From the NCBI GenBank assembly GCA_002964805.2, contig PUDQ02000113.1, forward strand, positions 310,001 through 374,000: a DNA stretch of 64,000 nucleotides. The letters are read 5' to 3'. A model generated the notes under the pieces. That model was not told the origin of the DNA. It ran no database searches and was given only the letters and a program-made list of their open reading frames with translations. The translations under genes and the position numbers were made by a program. Shown one piece after another: positions 1-18,255 of this stretch (position 1 is its first letter; every line of letters begins with the position of its first letter). This DNA comes from Trametes villosa (lineage: Eukaryota > Basidiomycota > Agaricomycetes > Polyporales > Polyporaceae).

Positions 1-260
1 ACCGCGACCCGGACCACGAGCGCAACGAGGCGGCGAAGCTGCGCGCGGAGTACAAGCAGGAGCGCAAGGGCGCGATTCGCGAGCTGCGCAAGGACGCGCG
101 CTTCCTGGCGGGCGAGCAGCAGAAGAAGCAGAAGGAGAAGGATCGCGAGTACAACGACCGCATGAAGCGCGTGTACGGCACGCTCGAGTCGGAGCGGGCG
201 GAGGAGAAGGCGATGGAGCGCGAGAAGGAGAGGGACAAGCGGCGAGCGGGCCGCAAGTAG
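1..260 (+). CDS. NOP14: NOP14, C-terminal fragment (nucleolar 40S ribosome biogenesis factor)
   Basis: The reading frame is open from base 3 to the TAG at 258-260 and runs off the left edge, so only about 85 C-terminal residues are present. They are extremely basic and charged and include the segment AEYKQERKGAIRELRKDARF, which matches the conserved end of Nop14, followed by a Lys/Arg/Glu-rich tail ending RRAGRK. Nop14 is a component of the nucleolar SSU processome needed for 18S rRNA maturation and 40S assembly (family knowledge). No intron is visible in this part. The downstream ATR-type gene starts about 300 bases later on the same strand. Confidence 0.85.
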   Translation, partial: RDPDHERNEAAKLRAEYKQERKGAIRELRKDARFLAGEQQKKQKEKDREYNDRMKRVYGTLESERAEEKAMEREKERDKRRAGRK

Positions 261-563
261 TGATCTTGTGTTTCCTATCCAGGGTACTGGGCATGGCTAT
301 TTCTTGTCTATTTCGCATTCGATTATGCCCATGACTATTGCTGTTGTGCAGCTTGTGCTATGTACAAGGTGGATGTAGATGCAACGGGAGAGCAGGTCGC
401 TCGGCGCTTACCCTTGCGACGCGTCGGTAGCGCCCATAATCTGTTCGCGTTTTGTGCCACCGACGCGTCTTGCTCTCCTCCATCATCCTCCCCCAACTAC
501 CAACCTCCGCGACCTCTGCTTGACACATTCCAGAGCGGCTTCGAAAAACTATACAATGCGCAA

Positions 564-9135
<8,572 letters not shown>

Positions 9136-9250
9136 CGCATTCCTTTGGGCTGCTACGGACATTCACAACATGTAGATTACTCACGAACCACGTTGCACTG
9201 TATTATACACTACTGACCTGTATTCGTACAACACACATATTGTGCCCCTA

Positions 9251-10204
9251 TCACGACGCCTGGGATGCGCTCTCGATCTCTTTCTTCACTTGAGCCAACT
9301 CCGCCTCCTTCTGGAGCACCTGCGACTGCAGCCGCGTATACTCCTTCGCCAGCTGCACGCGCGCAGCCTCGAGCCGCTCCGCCTCGTCCTTCTCCATCTC
9401 CTGCGTGAACTCGGGCACGCCGCCCTTGGACGCCTCGAGCGAGCCGGGGTTCGCCGTGTGGAACGGCACGGGGCGGCGCTTGGTCTTGGGGAGCGGCTTC
9501 GGCGGGTGCGCGGTGAGCACGTTGAGGAACGCCTGGTACGGGTCATGGAACACGATCTCGTCGTACTGCCAGGAGTGCACGGGGCCCATCTTCGCGGCGG
9601 CCTCGAGCGGCGGGATCTCGGGCTCGCCGCTGCCGGGCGCGGTCCAGGGGTGCAGCTTGAGGTGGTGGTAGAAGGTGATGGACTTCTCGCCGGACTCTTG
9701 CACGAACATTATGCGGATGGTGATCTCGAATTCACCCCATCTGTTTGTTATAGTTAGAGGAGCTCCTGGTGCAATAGATGGCGCGTAACACACCCCGTTT
9801 CTGAGACCTCGAAGGGGGGCTTGTCGACCGCTATGGATGGTCAGGACTTCAGCCCCTTGGCAAGAGACAACGTGAGCCACTCACTCCTGTTGGGATTTGA
9901 GTACGTGTCGTGCAGCTTGAACGTCACACGCTTGATGAAATGGCTCAGGTCGTCTGCGCCGCCAACGATGTCCGAGTCGGGCGCGGACGTCGCGCTGCGC
10001 ACCGCGACCGTCCAGCGGTGGGTGTGGTCCGGGGTGGGCAGCGCCTCGCGCTCCTTCGGGGTGAGCACCCAGGCGGTGTTCCCATAGATGATAGGGCGGT
10101 GTATGTCGACTCCCTGCGCGTGTAACAAAACATATGAGTGCGCAGACAAATGGGCGGGCGGGGAGAGGACCTGCCTTGACGCGGACGCGATCGCTGGAGG
10201 CCAT
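9251..10204 (-). CDS. YAF9: YAF9/GAS41 YEATS-domain protein (SWR1 and NuA4 subunit)
   Basis: This is a chromatin reader that binds acetylated histone H3 and serves the SWR1 remodeller and the NuA4 acetyltransferase. Four exons on the minus strand, 10204-10175, 10113-9885, 9830-9794 and 9740-9251, sum to 786 nt and give 261 residues with all frames matching. The product starts MASSDRVRVKGVDIHRPIIY. It contains the YEATS motifs HTHRWTVAVR and ETGWGEFEITIRIMF, the aromatic HHLKLHPW and a C-terminal coiled coil (about the last 60 residues, Glu/Lys/Gln-rich), as usual for Yaf9. The first intron (10174-10114) must use a GC donor: only the AAG/GC junction restores the family sequence RVKGV..RPI(I/V)YGN. 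The gene is head-to-head with COX7. Confidence 0.92.
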
Positions 10205-10329
10205 GGCGGTCGAGACGAGCCGCGAGCCGCGCCGGTTCGGCTGTTGGGACTCCGCCTCGCGCCGTGCGCCTCCTCTTCCGCATCCACCACCTCCTCGTCC
10301 TCCCCGCCCCCGCCCTATCCGTGTCCAAA
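10205..10329. promoter_or_regulatory. Compact divergent promoter between YAF9 and COX7
   Basis: Only 125 bp separate the YAF9 start codon (minus) from the COX7 start codon (plus), so both promoters and 5' leaders must lie in or overlap this stretch. It is GC-rich with pyrimidine-rich runs on the plus strand (CCTCCTCTTCCGCATCCACC). I see no convincing TATA box. Confidence 0.6.
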
Positions 10330-10787
10330 ATGGTCAACGCCCTCTTCAACAGTCAGTAGCGTGGCGGTCTCAGGATGGCCGGATGGTATGTTCTGACTTG
10401 TCTGTCTCTCAGAGCCCAACCATATCGTGGAGAGGCAGAAGCTCGTCCAGGTATGTTTAAATCTCGCCCGCTCGTTCACTGGACAGGTCATTCAACTCCT
10501 CGAAACCTCCCCATTAAGGCGTCGCACGAGCCCATCTACTACCGCCTCCCCCGCTCGAAGCTCTACGTCCGTAAGTGACACTCTCATCGACTATCCCGGA
10601 GACCTCTCGTAACCCTATGCCACCCAGGCTCTTACTACGCCCTCTTCACCGTCGGCATGTTGAGCACGGCGTTCGGCGCGTTCCAGCTCATCAAGGTGAG
10701 CACTGTCTACACTCCCGCACGGACATCACTCAACCCCGTTCCTCTGTGACCCCCCTCCTCTTGCAGGGCAAGCCCGCTGGCGAATAG
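10330..10787 (+). CDS. COX7: Cytochrome c oxidase subunit 7 (COX7/7a type), 66 residues
   Basis: This is a small single-span subunit of mitochondrial complex IV. Five exons, 10330-10351, 10413-10450, 10519-10570, 10628-10695 and 10767-10787, join in frame to 66 residues. The product begins MVNALFNKPNHIVERQKLVQ, continues IYYRLPRSKLYVR, has one hydrophobic helix (SYYALFTVGMLSTAFGAFQL) and ends IKGKPAGE. The short N-terminal amphipathic part, the PRSKLY motif before the membrane helix and the total length match fungal Cox7. The exons are very small, as is common in such genes. The gene stands 125 bp from YAF9 and 420 bp upstream of COA3, which acts in the same complex. The function is inferred from motif and length. 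Confidence 0.78.
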
Positions 10788-11205
10788 ATGCTGTAGCCCA
10801 CGATGACGAGGAGAATGCAATAATCATTTAATACATCTGCTGGACACATCCCCCGAGAGAGCTGTTGGCCGCATCACTTCCAAGGTGTTGAAGCCATGCA
10901 CATTCCACTATGCCCGATATCTCCCGAGGCAAGGGCCTCGGCTGGTGGATTAGACGCGTTTCATTCGTGTCGATGTGTTCTCTATCCGTTGCACAGCGTG
11001 TACTACTACCACTAGATTTTTTCTGCTGTTCGAATGCTCGTCTCTGCGTGAAGCCTTGAAGTTTCGTTGAATATCGCGAGGATGTCATAGGACGGCGATT
11101 TGCACGTGCTCGGAAAGTACGGGAGAGAACCCGGCACGCGCCTCCTCCCTTGCCTTCAGCCACCACTCGCCGTCTGCACATCCCTACACATCGCACTCTG
11201 CGAGC

Positions 11206-11802
11206 ATGGCGGACCCCTACGTTGACCGCAAGACGGCGCGGCAGTCCTACCGCCCCCGGAACGTACGTCCACCAGCCCTCACCAACGCACACGCCCTCTG
11301 AGCTGCCTTACTCTAGCTGATGTCACCGGGCCTCAAACGCGCGCGCGAGCCCTTCCGTCTACGCAACGCCGTCACCGGCGTGCTCCTCGCCGGCTTCGCG
11401 GTCGGCGTCTGGGCGTACTCGATCGGCGCGGTGAAGCAGGACGTGTTCGACGACGTGGACGAGGAGGCGCGCGCGCTCATGGCGGGCTCGGGCATCCAGA
11501 GCGCGGAGAGCGGCGCGGCGGCGGCGATGAAGGAAGTCACAGGCGCGTCGCGGTCCTCGTCTGAAACGGGATTGCCGCTGAACCACCCGGAACCCCTAGC
11601 TGCCCCGCTCACGGCTGAGGCGCGACCGGAGACGAAGTCGGGCTTCGGTGCGCCCCGGCGTGGCGTGCTGCCCCCTCTCCTGGAACGGCGGTTCCCCACC
11701 CTCTTAGATCCATCTTCGAAGACCGTCGTGTGGGGCGCGCCGTCCGTGGACAACGTTGGGAAGATGAGGGATTCCGTACCCGGGAGCAAGCGGGTCATCT
11801 AG
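11206..11802 (+). CDS. COA3: COA3-like cytochrome c oxidase assembly factor
   Basis: This is a mitochondrial inner-membrane assembly factor that in yeast regulates COX1 translation and assembly. There are two exons, 11206-11262 and 11317-11802. The N-terminus MADPYVDRKTARQSYRPRN is followed by LMSPGLKRAREPFRLRNAV, one transmembrane helix (VTGVLLAGFAVGVWAYSIGAV) and the conserved segment KQDVFDDVDEEARAL, the Coa3 arrangement. Unlike the short yeast protein, this one carries a tail of about 110 residues rich in Pro, Ser and Arg after the family domain, as other basidiomycete versions seem to. It is co-oriented with COX7 just upstream. Confidence 0.82.
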
Positions 11803-12272
11803 TTGCACCTTATTCCTTTCCTCGGAAAAGTACCACCCCCACTTTACCCATCGTGTGTATAGATATCACATTGTACTCAATACTAATACCGACATCAACA
11901 TAGAAGCAAACGCGTAGATGAGAGCAACAAGGAGCAGCATAGAGCGAACAGACGGTCAACCAAGACAGCAAACTCAGCGGAATATGAGAGCACGAGAACA
12001 CAGACTGAGCACACGCGCCCACCTCGCCGATTGCGGCAGCACCTCCCTCCGTATCCGGGGTATGAACATCCTCCCCAGCAAACCCCCGCACGCTGCCTGC
12101 ACACCTGTGCGGGATGACCGGCGTCGCGAGCCGCGGCCATCCAGCGCGAGTCTGAAGACAAGGTGCCCGGGCTCAAGCCGGGTATGGGCCCTCGAGCTGC
12201 CTGTAAGTCCCATTCCGCTGTCAGCGCGCTCAGGTCCATGCCTGCATGCCCAGATGAGACGAGAACCGACAC

Positions 12273-13406
12273 TCACGGGACGGCGATCCCGAGCTTGACG
12301 AGGCCCTCCTTGGCGGCCTCGTTCCGCGCGGCCTTCTTCGTGCTCCCGCGCCCGTGCCCGAGGCACTCGCCGTCGACCATCGCGCGCACGACCCAGATCG
12401 GCGTCGTGCGCGTGCCCTCGCCCGCGCTGTCCGCGTACACCCACTCGATGCTCTTCAGCTGCTGCTGCAGGTGCTGGTTGAAGAGCGAGAGGTGCCCGAT
12501 GCTCGCGGGCATGCGCGGCGGCGGCGGCGTCGACCACGTCTGCGCCGGGTACGGCGGGGAGTCGTTGGGCGATGGCGTGCTCCCCGGCGCTACGGGGTAG
12601 GGCGGCGGGTGCGCGGGGTAGGACGGCTCGGGGGTCAGGCCGTGCTGGACGCGCACGATGCGGTAGGCGACGGCGAGGAACGGGCGGAGGAGCGGGTTCA
12701 GCCAGGCTTTGACCGCTTCGAGGCCTTGGTCGAGATAGAGGCCTCCGACGAACGACTTGAAGCCAGTCAGATTATGTGGCGATATCCATGCAGGGTGTGC
12801 TTACCTCGAACAAGTCCGCTGGAGGGCATGGTCAGCATGAGAAGTGGGTGATAACTGCCTAGGTACGCACCTTGGATGTTGGCCGATGCCCGTAGGGTGA
12901 TTGCCTGGGCGGGGTGCATGCGCAACCTCTCCGGCAGGCGGTACTGGACAGAGCTGGGGCAGAGGTCAGTCATCCGCGTGTATACCCTGGGGCTGTGTCC
13001 TCACATCCATGCCAGAGTGGGGTTGCCTACAACGAGAGCCCTGATTTTCTGACCAGCCACAAGTTGCATCAGCGACTGCGATTCAGTGCCGCAAGAAATG
13101 AGCACCTACCGTAGATGGGCCGACGCGTAGGCATGGATAGACATCCCTCAAGAGGCCCGTTACAACCAAACTCAGGACGGTGTCGCCCAGGTGCTCCAAC
13201 CTACAGAGGAGTCAGCACGAGTGCTACCTGATAGTTGATCCCACTCACGACTCGTTATCCGGGCTAGGATCGTCGGGCATGTCCTCGAAGACGTGCGTCG
13301 GCCGCGCGTAGAAGCTCCGATGGGTGAATACCTGGAGGCGCAGCGCCTCCGAGTGTATCTCGGGGAGCGGGGGTAGCCCGTCCTCGAATTCAGGCCTGGT
13401 GCCCAT
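12273..13406 (-). CDS. Ribonuclease III with C-terminal double-stranded RNA-binding domain
   Basis: This is a class I RNase III-like enzyme that cleaves double-stranded RNA. Six exons, 13406-13249, 13200-13110, 13048-13005, 12953-12871, 12818-12805 and 12755-12273, sum to 873 nt and give 290 residues. The RNase III signature is NESLEHLGDTVLSLVV (Glu/Asp metal ligands), followed by the second acidic site ADLFESFVGGLYLDQG. A Pro-rich linker leads to a dsRBD ending HGRGSTKKAARNEAAKEGLVKLGIAV. The start ATG (MGTRPEFEDG) is the first in frame, and no targeting peptide is obvious. Candidates are the pre-rRNA/snRNA enzyme Rnt1 or a mitochondrial RNase III; the sequence alone does not decide. It lacks the helicase and PAZ domains of Dicer. 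Confidence 0.88.
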
Positions 13407-13971
13407 AGATCAGTTCCTTGCACCAGTCCATTGCGCCACAACAATAAGCGTACTGGATCGGCACGCGTCCATTGGGCACTACAGGCCCTCGAGGTAGCCC
13501 CACAACACTGAGGGATACGATGAGCAGACATCCGCGACGATATCACGGCAGTACACGCACTTCGTCGGCGTCGGCATGGCCGGGGTCGCTTGGGATACAC
13601 AGGCCGCGCAGCGGGGGTGTGCAAGAAGGAACGGGTGGCCCCGGCCATGAGATACCTGCGGATATATACGAGCGCGCAAACCAATGTGCGCGGAGCTCCA
13701 TCGGACTGAGTGGGGAGTCGAGCTGAGAGACAATTCTCGCCGGGCGATCCGTCATCTGTCATGCTCGCCTCCGCGTGCAGTTGCACGTCCACATCTGTCG
13801 CGCCCGTTCCCATCTCTTACGCCGGGGATATGAGTGCCTTGCGCACCTCGCGGCTGCGGCCGTGTTTGGTTTGGATGCGGGAGAGTATTCGCTTGACGAG
13901 CGGCTCGGAATGGAATAAACAGCATAAGATACATCAACTCGTACACTGCGCGACTCCTCTATGAACGCATA

Positions 13972-14945
13972 TCATGCGCTAGCCTGGACAGCGGGCGCGG
14001 TGGAAACAGCGGGTGCAGACTCGCTGGTCTGCTCGGCGAGTGCCTTCTCTTTCAGCTGGGAAGGGCGTAAGCATTCAGGTCCAGGGGCCGCGGCAAGCCA
14101 GACATACCTTCTGCTCCGCGGCAGCCTTCATCTTGAAGTAGTCCACATGCAGCCCGCACTCCGTCTTCTCCGCCTTGCCCGCCCAGCGGCCCGCGCGCTC
14201 GCCCTGGTCGCCGTCCGCGCTCTTCGCGGTGCTGTGCCAGTCGCCGATGCTCCGGTAGCCCTGGTCGAGCAGCTTGTTGCGCGGCACCTTGTTCTCGTCG
14301 ACGTACCACTGCACGAACGGGAACGTCCACGCGAAGAGCGGGTTCAGCTTCACGAGCCCGGTGCTGTCGACCTCGAGCGGCTGCAGGTTCGCGCGGTCTG
14401 CGCCCTGCGAGGCGCGGCGGCCGGTGATGACCGCCTTGACCCCGAGCTCCTCGTATGCGCGCCGTGCGGGCTCGACCTGACCGCGGGGTAAGCATATAGC
14501 ATGTCAGGAGCCAAGCGACGCTTCGCACCTTTACGAGATAGTCATATGTGACCTCATCCGCTTCCCAGAACTTCTGGCCATACCGCTTCTCGAACTCCTC
14601 CGCGTTCGCGCAGCCTTCGGGCTTGTAGACATGGACGTCCCGGCTGTACCGCTGCTTGACCTCCTCCACGAGCTCGTAGGTTTCGGGGAAGTGGTACAGG
14701 GTGTCGATAAAGATGAGCGGGGGCGGGTTCTGCGTGATCTTCGAGAGCATGTCGATGGCTACAAGCCCCGTGAGCCCGAAGGCGGTCGTCTGGTAGAGGC
14801 CCGGCACATGCTCGACCGCCCACGAGAGGATCTGCTCGGGGGTCAGGTCGCGCAGGTAGGCATTGATGCGGTCAATCTCCTCTCGCGCGAGAGGGAGGCT
14901 GAGGGGCTTGTCGAAGGTCGGCTTCTCGGAGGTGGATGGCGCCAT
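13972..14945 (-). CDS. MET16: Phosphoadenylylsulfate (PAPS) reductase
   Basis: This enzyme reduces PAPS to sulfite and adenosine 3',5'-bisphosphate with thioredoxin, in cytosolic sulfate assimilation. It starts MAPSTSEKPTFDKPL at 14945. Seen in order are the PP-loop-type region (AFGLTGLVAIDMLSKI, PLIFIDTLYHFPETYEL), TGRRASQGADRANLQPLEVD, NPLFAWTFPFVQWY, the DQGYRSIGDWHST motif and the catalytic-cysteine motif TECGLHVDYF. Two introns are visible (about 14541-14488, and one before the last exon that begins LKEKALAEQTSES). The C-terminal 25 residues after the catalytic cysteine are low-complexity. Family, active site and length all agree. Confidence 0.93.
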
Positions 14946-16077
14946 GGAGGAAACTGGTCGAAATCAAGATCCGCGAGGGCGAAAAGCGATCGTAGGCGGG
15001 GTATGCGTTAATCCGGCGGCACCTCAGGGGTCGTAGGGCGGTTTGTGGGGGAACACGGCATGCTCAGCGTCCGGAGCTATAAGGCAGGACGAGAGAGGGG
15101 AATGGGCGGGCGGGGAGTGGTCGACACCATTCTGGCGCATTCATCATCCCCGGCATGATTCAGCAGACAGCGCTCAGTCACGCTCGCTCTCTTTGCAGCC
15201 AATCGTCCCGACGGCGATTATGAGAAACGCCAACAGGTCCACCACAGGCATTTGGAATAGTAGGGAGGAACACAGGTGCAGTGGGAGATCAGGTTCACAG
15301 CAGTGATGTGTACGGAGATCATTACAGCCAGTCGGGTTCGTAGCTTTACTACTTTCTATCTCCGGCTTCTCTACCGTATGTACCAGCGCCACCACAGGAA
15401 CGCATGCGAACAAGTTCATTACTCGCGCACTACGGCCTTCCTCCGAGGGCCTTGGAGACTCGAGTGTAGCGAGAAGGGGCCACGCCTTCCATGGGGAGAC
15501 ATGGGAAGGCCATGGCCCGCGGTGGCCTGGACGGGCGAGTAGGTGCTGACTTGGGTCATGGGCGCAGATACTACTTGATGCGCTTCTGGGGACTGCCATT
15601 GCACAATGCTGGGTATCTGTGGCAGAACGTCAAGGTTAGTGACTGAATGATACACCGTGGAACGGCTTGCGGCGACAAGGGCCACCACTTGCGTGTGGAG
15701 AGCTGCTCAGTTTGCAAATTACTGCCGCTCATCCAGCTACTAAGCCCCGATCCTTGAACGGCTCCTTCATGCAGGAACCAGAACAAGGCGCGGGGCAGCT
15801 GTTCGGTATTTATGCTTACTTTCCTCCTTGCAGTATTGTCGGGCGAAGCACATTCCAGTGATGAAGGAGAGCTTAACTCACCCTGCTTCTATGGTGGAGG
15901 GCCGTTCTGATCATGAACACAAGCCATACCTTACAATAGACGTATTAGCATAGCAGAGCATGGTATGGGGGAGACATCGAGGTGCAGAAGCAACCTCGAA
16001 TCCGCATGCCATCCTCTTCAAGCGGCACGGGCCCGGAAGGTTACTGTGATATGTGCTCCAGAGAACTGCAATATAAC
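14946..16077. other. Gene-free intergenic region (1.1 kb)
   Basis: Between the PAPS reductase start codon and the tRNA-Tyr gene no reading frame shows family similarity or a plausible exon series. The part nearest 14945 presumably holds the PAPS reductase promoter. Composition is mixed, with a local CATGG-rich patch near 15485-15530. I see no repeat structure that suggests a transposon. Confidence 0.6.
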
Positions 16078-16164
16078 CCCTCGATAGCTCAGTTGGAAGA
16101 GCGCAGGACTGTAACTGGTTAAACCGTCATCCTGATGTCGCTGGTTCGATCCCGGCTCGAGGGA
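16078..16164 (+). tRNA. tRNA-Tyr (GTA anticodon) with a 14-nt intron
   Basis: The acceptor stem CCCTCGA (16078-16084) pairs with TCGAGGG (16157-16163), followed by discriminator A at 16164. The D stem is GCTC/GAGC. The anticodon stem CAGGA/TCCTG carries the anticodon GTA at 16111-16113, and the T arm is GCTGG-TTCGATC-CCGGC. The sequence CTGGTTAAACCGTC (16115-16128), immediately after position 37, is the canonical eukaryotic tRNA intron site. Nuclear tRNA-Tyr genes normally carry an intron, which supports the call. CCA is not encoded. Confidence 0.95.
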
Positions 16165-16322
16165 CTAATTTTGCCCTCATCGCCCGCTTACCCGCCTTTT
16201 GCCTGAGACCCCAACGTCCTCGAGATCGGCCGCTCCGCTTGGTTGGTTCGAGGATTTCTCATCTCTCACTTCATCGAGCTCGGTGACTCTGCTACGGAAC
16301 TACATTGTGTGGCTCCTTGGGT

Positions 16323-17511
16323 TTATAGACACTCTCTGGCCAATGAGGCCAACTTCTCCGTTATGATCTTCTCTTCAAACGCGTTCATTTGAACATGTTT
16401 GCCCAGAAATTCGTCTCTCTCGACGGCCGGCCACTTTGCCATGACAAGCAGGCGTGCCTTGGTTGTGATTCCGGCAGTACGAAACCGATCCAGGAGGTAG
16501 CCAAAGCTGCTGTCTGCGGCAAGGAGGAATTGGAGCACTTCCTGCTCGCCTTGAGCGAGTTGATCCACAGCATTGTTGACGACAGCTTCCCGCGGCGGGT
16601 CGGTAGGCGGCGTGGGCTGTGCGCGTACGCCCGAAGCAGCATGCTAGGAGATCTGGTTAGGACAGGATTGGGATACGACGTAGTGAAAGTACGCATACCA
16701 CGACCGTCGCCGGTGCTCCGGGCCTACGAGCGCAACCCTGAGTCTCTCCGGAGGAGGGACAGATCCGGGTGTTTGCTGCTGCTTTTTCCTGCACGACGTG
16801 AGTGAGTATGAGCCGAGCACTTCATGTAGAAGGGGAGAGAGCTCACTGCAAAGCGAGCGCTGCGACGAGGACCATGAGCGTCGTTGCTAGCCAGAGAGGC
16901 AGCGCAGATGATACGGGGAAGAGAGGATTTACGACCGGGGGAGCAGTTCTTGCGACTTCGGATTGTGCTGAGATGCTGGCGACAGTAATACGCAATTGGC
17001 CATTTCTCTTCATAACTCGCGAAGGTCGGGTATGCCTCTGAAATCTGTCGATACCACCGATGCATCAGGCCGAAGCCGAAGGAATTGGGTCAACGTATGT
17101 GATGCTACCTTATTGATCAACCGCTCCGTGACGTCCGTATCCTGCTCGCTCCACGTACGGTCCATGTCCACCTCCCGGGGAAGCAGCTGCGAGATCAACG
17201 TCTATAAAGCACCCTTTCTAGTCAGAACGCTGCACGACGGCTGCTCTTAACGCGTTCTTCCGACAACATACCTTTGCGCTGCAGAAGTCGGGCAAGTCCT
17301 GTGGTCGGAGGAAGACGACATAGCTGCGTTTCCACTGACGTGGTGGTTGTGGAACTGTTGCAATTGCTGGCTCCGGGAGCGGTGATGACGCTTTCAGGGC
17401 AGGAGATGGTGAAGAAGACCGGAGAGATAGTGGAGACAAGGGAGCTATCGGAGACAGGGGAGGTAGCAGATACGAGATGGGCGGGGCAGGCGGGAAGAGT
17501 ACGGCGTCCAT
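16323..17511 (-). CDS. Uncharacterised basidiomycete protein
   Basis: I do not recognise a named family. The start ATG at 17511 gives MDAVLFPPAPPISYLLPP and a Pro/Ser-rich region to QWKRSYVVFLRPQDLPDFCSAK. An intron then leads to TLISQLLPREVDMDRTWSEQ..ERLINK, and a second intron leads to ISEAYPTFASYEEKWPIAYY. A hydrophobic stretch in the middle (LPLWLATTLMVLVAALAL, near 16850-16905) may be a membrane helix. The C-terminal 80 residues, ending at the TAG 16323, are helical (LDRFRTAGITTKARLLVMAKWP, then NAFEEKIITEKLASLARECL). Similar helix-rich tails occur in many agaricomycete hypothetical proteins. Exons in the middle (16600-16950) could not be joined with certainty. Confidence 0.5.
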
Positions 17512-18255
17512 AGACGATATGTGCGAGGACGGACTGCGCTTGAACAAGAGGTACTGCGCGCGTCCTAACCTCAGCGATAGCGGCCTTTATGTATAGCGCA
17601 CCTCAGTGAAGCTAGGGGATTCCAGGAGCCGTGGACACCGCGCGCTGAAGCAGCTGCGGCAACAGGGAGTACAGAGTTTGAACAGGCAATGAGTGCAGGG
17701 GCGGGACTCTCACCTAGCGTTGTATCTAGCCTATCCAATGAGCGCGACGCAGCGCAGGCAGCACGCCTACTGTTCCCCAGAGTAGCCCTGGAAGCGTTCA
17801 GGGAGGGCGGCGATGTGACCCTGAGCAGGCGCATGCCCAGGAAGGCGACCTGGGGCGATGCAGTGGTAGCCTCGTGGGTGAAGTTGTCGGCATAGCGGCC
17901 TGTCGTTCTCCGTGATAGACAACAACGCCGTCGTCGCGGAGGAGTGGTTATTGCCCTGAGTCTGACGGTGGGCAGTGGCCGAGAACTCGGGTTAGTGCTC
18001 ATGACAGCTTCACGTTGAACTGCACTCTTCGAGACGGGTCGGCGCATACGCTGATGAAGGTCGTGGGTAAATGGGATTGTTTCTGGCGGCTGTCTTGAGG
18101 CTGGATACGCATAATTGTTGTGATATCTGTAGCACGCGTACCACAACCATAACGGTGAAGATGTCACAAGGGCGATAGTTCGCAGTGAACCGCCCGGGGG
18201 GATAGAGTACAAGAGTCCGGAGTGCAATAACTTACGATACCAAAGCCACACCGCG
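17512..18255. other. Intergenic region, no supported gene
   Basis: This lies between two minus-strand genes: upstream of the uncharacterised protein that starts at 17511 and downstream of the TLS1-like stop codon. One minus-strand frame is free of stops from about 18250 to 17571, but its content is Ser/Arg/Ala-rich with no motif and no start of its own. It looks like a GC-driven open frame. Confidence 0.5.

Noticed and set aside
12354..12851. 165-codon plus-strand frame across the RNase III gene
   Set aside because: Arg/Ala/Val-rich antisense of the double-stranded RNA-binding domain exon.
14946..16077. Possible genes or a transposon relic in the 1.1-kb gap before tRNA-Tyr
   Set aside because: No terminal repeats, target duplication or exon series found; only short frames without motifs.
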